From Gp6-AA40 sp035492455 (GTDB taxonomy: Bacteria > Acidobacteriota > Vicinamibacteria > Vicinamibacterales > UBA2999), in contig DATJJE010000071.1 in assembly GCA_035492455.1 (NCBI GenBank), positions 1-64,000 on the forward strand: 64,000 nucleotides of DNA, in the 5' to 3' direction. The notes below the pieces were generated by a model. That model saw nothing but the letters and a program-made list of their open reading frames with translations, was not told where the DNA came from and searched no databases. Each line of letters starts with the position of its first letter. Position 1 is the first letter of the stretch. The translations under genes were made by a program, and so were the position numbers. This document shows positions 61,767 through 64,000 of this stretch, piece by piece.

Positions 61767-61785
61767 CGCGAGCCCCTGGCTCGCG
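61767..61785 (+). other. Strong hairpin in control region
   Basis: CGCGAGCC and GGCTCGCG form a perfect 8-bp stem with a CCT loop. There is no T-tract, so it is not a standard terminator; it could be an operator or RNA structure. Confidence 0.4.
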
Positions 61786-61953
61786 CCGTTACACGAAGGC
61801 GCATGAACACTTCCGGAGCTTTCGATTACGAATCGCGCGGCGCGGCCCCCACCCCCGTGCCGTTCATCGCAACGTTCGACGAGTGCCGAGCAGACGCTTC
61901 ATCGCGTGTGCGGTCAATACCTTACGGGTCGCGCGCGCCGCGCCGCGCGTCCG

Positions 61954-61969
61954 TGGCATAGGCGTTGCG
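61954..61969 (+). promoter_or_regulatory. Candidate sigma-54 (-24/-12) promoter for Flp pilins
   Basis: TGGCATAGGCGTTGCG matches the TGGCAC-N5-TTGCA pattern with the invariant GG (61955-61956) and GC (61967-61968) exactly 12 bases apart. Transcription would begin near 61980, about 87 bases before the first pilin start. Confidence 0.5.
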
Positions 61970-62066
61970 CAATCAGGGGACGCTCACGCGGTTGCGTGGC
62001 TTTCGTGATCCGATTTCGCACACTCGATGATCGCGCGTTCGGCGTGGAACGCGCTGGGAGGTAACC

Positions 62067-62255
62067 GTGAAGAACCTGATTACGCGTATGCGCTCGCTGA
62101 TGCGCGATGACTCCGGCCAGGACCTGCTCGAATACGCGCTGCTCGTAGCATTGATCGCGCTCGTGGCGTACGGCGCGGTGCAGACGTCTGGCCAGCAGGT
62201 CAACGCGATTTTCAACAACATCGCGGGCAAGCTGACCAACGCTGCCAACGGCTAG
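62067..62255 (+). CDS. flp: Flp-type pilin 1
   Basis: 62 residues from GTG 62067 after GGGAGG. Basic leader MKNLITRMRSLMRDDSG, then the prepilin cleavage site G/QDLLEYALLVALIALVAYGAV with the conserved Glu5 and Tyr6 after the cut. Forms the Tad (type IVc) pilus fibre after processing by the TadV/CpaA peptidase encoded downstream. Mature pilin is about 45 residues. Confidence 0.92.
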   Translation: MKNLITRMRSLMRDDSGQDLLEYALLVALIALVAYGAVQTSGQQVNAIFNNIAGKLTNAANG

Positions 62256-62374
62256 GCCGTCTTCGGTTCGCGGGACATGCGTTCGCTAGGCGACGCGCGG
62301 CGGTATCGGTCGCGCGTCGTCCATTTTGTTCTCACATGTCGATAGCTTCAGTCACCGCGATCGCGGAGGGAACC

Positions 62375-62572
62375 GTGAAAACTTTAATGACGCGCCTGCG
62401 TGCCTGTATGCGCAATGACGCCGGACAGGACCTGCTCGAATATGCACTCCTGGTCGCGCTGATTGCCATCGTGGTATACGGCGCGGTGCAGACGTCGGGG
62501 CAAAACGTCAACAGCCTGTACACGAGTATCGCGAACATGATGACGAACGCGGCACAAGCCGCGGGTGCGTAG
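62375..62572 (+). CDS. flp: Flp-type pilin 2
   Basis: 65 residues from GTG 62375 behind GAGGGAA. Leader MKTLMTRLRACMRNDAG, then the same mature core QDLLEYALLVALIAIVVYGAVQTSGQ as pilin 1; the C-termini differ (NVNSLYTSIANMM versus VNAIFNNIAGKL). A tandem duplicate, possibly a minor or alternative pilin. Its stop overlaps the start of cpaA by one base. Confidence 0.9.
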   Translation: MKTLMTRLRACMRNDAGQDLLEYALLVALIAIVVYGAVQTSGQNVNSLYTSIANMMTNAAQAAGA

Positions 62573-63075
62573 TGAACATGCCCATCACCATTGTTCAAGC
62601 CGTCGTGATTGCCGCGGCCACAGCCGCGGCGGTCATTGATCTGCGTACGCGTCGCGTACCGAACGTGCTGACGCTGTCCATTGCCCTCATCGGGCTCGGC
62701 CTGGCAATGGGCGGCGTGAGCGGCGTCGGCCTTGCGGCGTCGGCGGCGGGATGCCTCATCGGCTTCGCACTGCTGTTGCCTGGATTTCTGATTGGTGCCA
62801 CGGGGGGCGGCGACGTGAAGCTGCTGGCCGCGCTCGGCACCTTGCTGGGCCCCGCAGCGACGCTGCGCGCGTTTGTCGCGACGGCAATCGCCGGCGGCCT
62901 GATTGCGATCTGTGTTGCACTTCGCCGCGGCGGGTTCATGTCCATGGTCGCCGGAACGAGTGCTCTGGTCATGTCTGCGGGCTCGAACATCACCGAGCTC
63001 CGCGAAGCGCACGACCACCGGTTTGCGTACGCGCCCGCGATCGCCATCGGTGCGATCGTGGCGGCGCTCATTTAG
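62572..63075 (+). CDS. cpaA: Prepilin peptidase TadV/CpaA (A24 family)
   Basis: 167 residues from GTG 62572. Membrane aspartyl peptidase with catalytic Asp in VIDLRTRRVPNVLT and GGGDVKLLAALG. About five membrane helices. It cleaves the leader peptides of Flp pilins and TadE-like pseudopilins at the inner membrane. Starts within the stop of pilin 2 (coupled translation). Confidence 0.92.
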   Translation: MNMPITIVQAVVIAAATAAAVIDLRTRRVPNVLTLSIALIGLGLAMGGVSGVGLAASAAGCLIGFALLLPGFLIGATGGGDVKLLAALGTLLGPAATLRAFVATAIAGGLIAICVALRRGGFMSMVAGTSALVMSAGSNITELREAHDHRFAYAPAIAIGAIVAALI

Positions 63076-63091
63076 CAGAGGGCAGTCAGCA

Positions 63092-63547
63092 ATGAAACCT
63101 CACTGGATGCGATTGCGACGGGATGACAGAGGCGTTGCGCTGATGGAGATGGCGCTGACGCTGCCCATTCTGCTGCTTATTTCCGTCGGAATCCTCGAGT
63201 TCGGACGTGCGTTCCAGACATGGCAGATCGTCACCAATGCCGCGCGCGAAGGGGCACGCGTCGCGGTCCTGCCCGGAATCGACGATTCGATGGTGACCGC
63301 GCGGGTGAACGAGTACATCCAGGCAGGTGTGCTCGACGCCGGAGTAACGCCGACGGTGACCATTAACCGGGCCGCGACGATTTCGTACGGAACCGGCACC
63401 GCGTCGGGGTCGCAGGTGGTTGTGAGCTATCCGTTCAAGTTCATGGTGCTGCACAGCGTCGCGCAGCTGTTCAGCACCAACAACAGCAATCCACTGGGCA
63501 CGGATTTCACGATGGCCGCATCGGCAACGATGCGGAACGAAAACTAG
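63092..63547 (+). CDS. tadE: TadE-like pseudopilin
   Basis: 151 residues from ATG 63092. Basic start and the TadE helix RGVALMEMALTLPILLLISVGILEFGRAF, followed by a soluble beta-rich part. Contains the conserved Glu in the hydrophobic helix. Minor pilin of the Tad machine, processed by CpaA. Sixteen bases after cpaA. Confidence 0.9.
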   Translation: MKPHWMRLRRDDRGVALMEMALTLPILLLISVGILEFGRAFQTWQIVTNAAREGARVAVLPGIDDSMVTARVNEYIQAGVLDAGVTPTVTINRAATISYGTGTASGSQVVVSYPFKFMVLHSVAQLFSTNNSNPLGTDFTMAASATMRNEN

Positions 63548-63571
63548 CGACGAGGCTGGGGACCTCTATAT

Positions 63572-64000
63572 ATGAATCGCATTCGCGTCTTCATCATGCT
63601 TGCGCTGGCGGTTACGGTCGGCGGCGTGTTTGCCTTCGCCACCTACCGCTACACGCAGAGGCCTGAGCCGGCGAAGGTCGACGCCATTCCAACCCGGCCC
63701 GTCGTCATTGCCGTCACCAACCTGGATCTCGGCGCGTCGCTCCGGCGCGAGGACGTGCGGACGATCGACTGGCCGGCCGAATCGGTACCCGCTGGCGCGT
63801 TCAACCGCGTCGAGGACGTGATCGGCCGCGGGCTGATTCAGCCTATCGTGCAGAACGAAGCGATTCTGCCGAACAAGCTCGCCTCGAAGGAGGGCGGCGC
63901 GGGACTGCCGCCCGTCATCAAGCCCGGCTACCGCGCATTGTCAGTGCGCGTCAACGACGTGATTGGCGTGGCGGGCTACGTTTTGCCTGGCACCAAGGTG
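63572..64000 (+). CDS. cpaB: Flp pilus assembly protein CpaB, 3' end outside window
   Basis: ATG at 63572; 143 codons are visible before the right edge. One N-terminal membrane anchor (VFIMLALAVTVGGVFAFAT), then an SAF domain (PVVIAVTNLDLGASLRREDVRTIDWP ... ALSVRVNDVIGVAGYVLPG), the hallmark of CpaB/RcpC. It sits in the periplasm and helps the secretin assemble. The remaining tad genes presumably continue to the right. Confidence 0.92.
   Translation, partial: MNRIRVFIMLALAVTVGGVFAFATYRYTQRPEPAKVDAIPTRPVVIAVTNLDLGASLRREDVRTIDWPAESVPAGAFNRVEDVIGRGLIQPIVQNEAILPNKLASKEGGAGLPPVIKPGYRALSVRVNDVIGVAGYVLPGTKV

Larger units (their letters stand above)
61618..62066. other. 449-base divergent control region between membrane-protein operon and Tad locus
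   Basis: No convincing gene. It contains a strong hairpin at 61767-61785 and a sigma-54-type promoter match at 61954-61969 facing the pilin genes. Composition is very GC-rich with several short CG-rich palindromes (for example around 61931-61950). The promoter for the minus-strand operon should also be here, but I could not assign it. Confidence 0.5.

Noticed and set aside
61628..62008. 126-codon plus-strand frame before the pilins
   Set aside because: Arg-rich translation of very GC-rich DNA with no domain and no ribosome-binding site; the region is better read as a control region.

Overview
The window is a 64 kb piece of a GC-rich bacterial chromosome. Several features suggest an Acidobacteriota-like organism, probably Vicinamibacteria: a very long Oar-type TonB-dependent receptor with an N-terminal carboxypeptidase-regulatory-like domain, secreted DUF1080, DUF6152 and GlcG proteins, a DUF3011-porin, a BNR/sortilin-type repeat protein, an ECF sigma factor next to a Hanks-type kinase, and many polytopic GT-C-like proteins. 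This assignment is inference from gene content; there is no rRNA gene. I saw no tRNA, rRNA, intact insertion sequence, CRISPR array or prophage.

Layout. 1-5.9 kb: a DUF3011-porin cut by the left edge, an ~890-base stretch with no convincing gene, two convergent overlapping membrane glycosyltransferases and a LuxR-like regulator. 5.9-14.2 kb: a secreted metzincin protease, a broken K+ channel gene, a GDT1-like transporter coupled to a BNR-repeat protein, a TonB-like membrane protein with two tiny downstream genes, and a membrane-anchored alpha/beta hydrolase. 14.3-19.4 kb: a Tat-type VOC protein, the Oar-like receptor and rfbA; the receptor is flanked by 25-bp direct repeats. 19.4-27.8 kb: a molybdenum/tungsten enzyme block with mobA, an NAD-type formate dehydrogenase (large subunit plus a fused NuoE-NuoF subunit) and, divergently, moaD, an aldehyde:ferredoxin oxidoreductase and a coupled secreted monohaem c-type protein. 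27.8-32.6 kb: ECF sigma factor, Ser/Thr kinase, an exported protein of unknown function and a MetE-like protein. 32.6-47.6 kb: mostly secreted or detoxification enzymes (DUF6152, DUF1080, GlcG/HbpS, metallo-beta-lactamase lipoprotein, aldehyde dehydrogenase, DUF4214-EF-hand, cupin, histidine phosphatase, NHL, glyoxalase-II-like, OsmC, two fumarylacetoacetase-family proteins, an old yellow enzyme and two MFS transporters). 47.6-55.8 kb: TPR protein, folE, two glycosyltransferase genes, nadE, gmhA, a nucleotide-sugar epimerase and a Ni/Co-type permease. 55.9-61.6 kb: a minus-strand operon of three tandem paralogous polytopic proteins, a receiver-like protein and a small membrane protein. 62-64 kb: the start of a Tad/Flp pilus locus (two flp pilins, cpaA/tadV, tadE, cpaB), cut by the right edge.

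The most unusual structural signal is a family of intergenic elements built from phased 7-bp units. Three of them fold back on themselves. They occupy the only three convergent gene junctions in the window whose spacer exceeds 20 bp; all other convergent pairs overlap or nearly touch. A fourth, without inverted arms, sits directly against the start codon of the old yellow enzyme gene. In addition, short palindromic or tandem repeats appear to have inserted in frame into two coding genes (a fumarylacetoacetase-family gene and a membrane glycosyltransferase).

The glycan genes (rfbA, gmhA, epimerase, GT2, GT-C and GT87 proteins) fit surface polysaccharide assembly. moaD and mobA fit cofactor supply for the formate dehydrogenase and aldehyde oxidoreductase next to them. 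The five-gene operon next to the pilus locus shares a 450-bp divergent control region with it, containing a good sigma-54-type promoter match facing the pilins.
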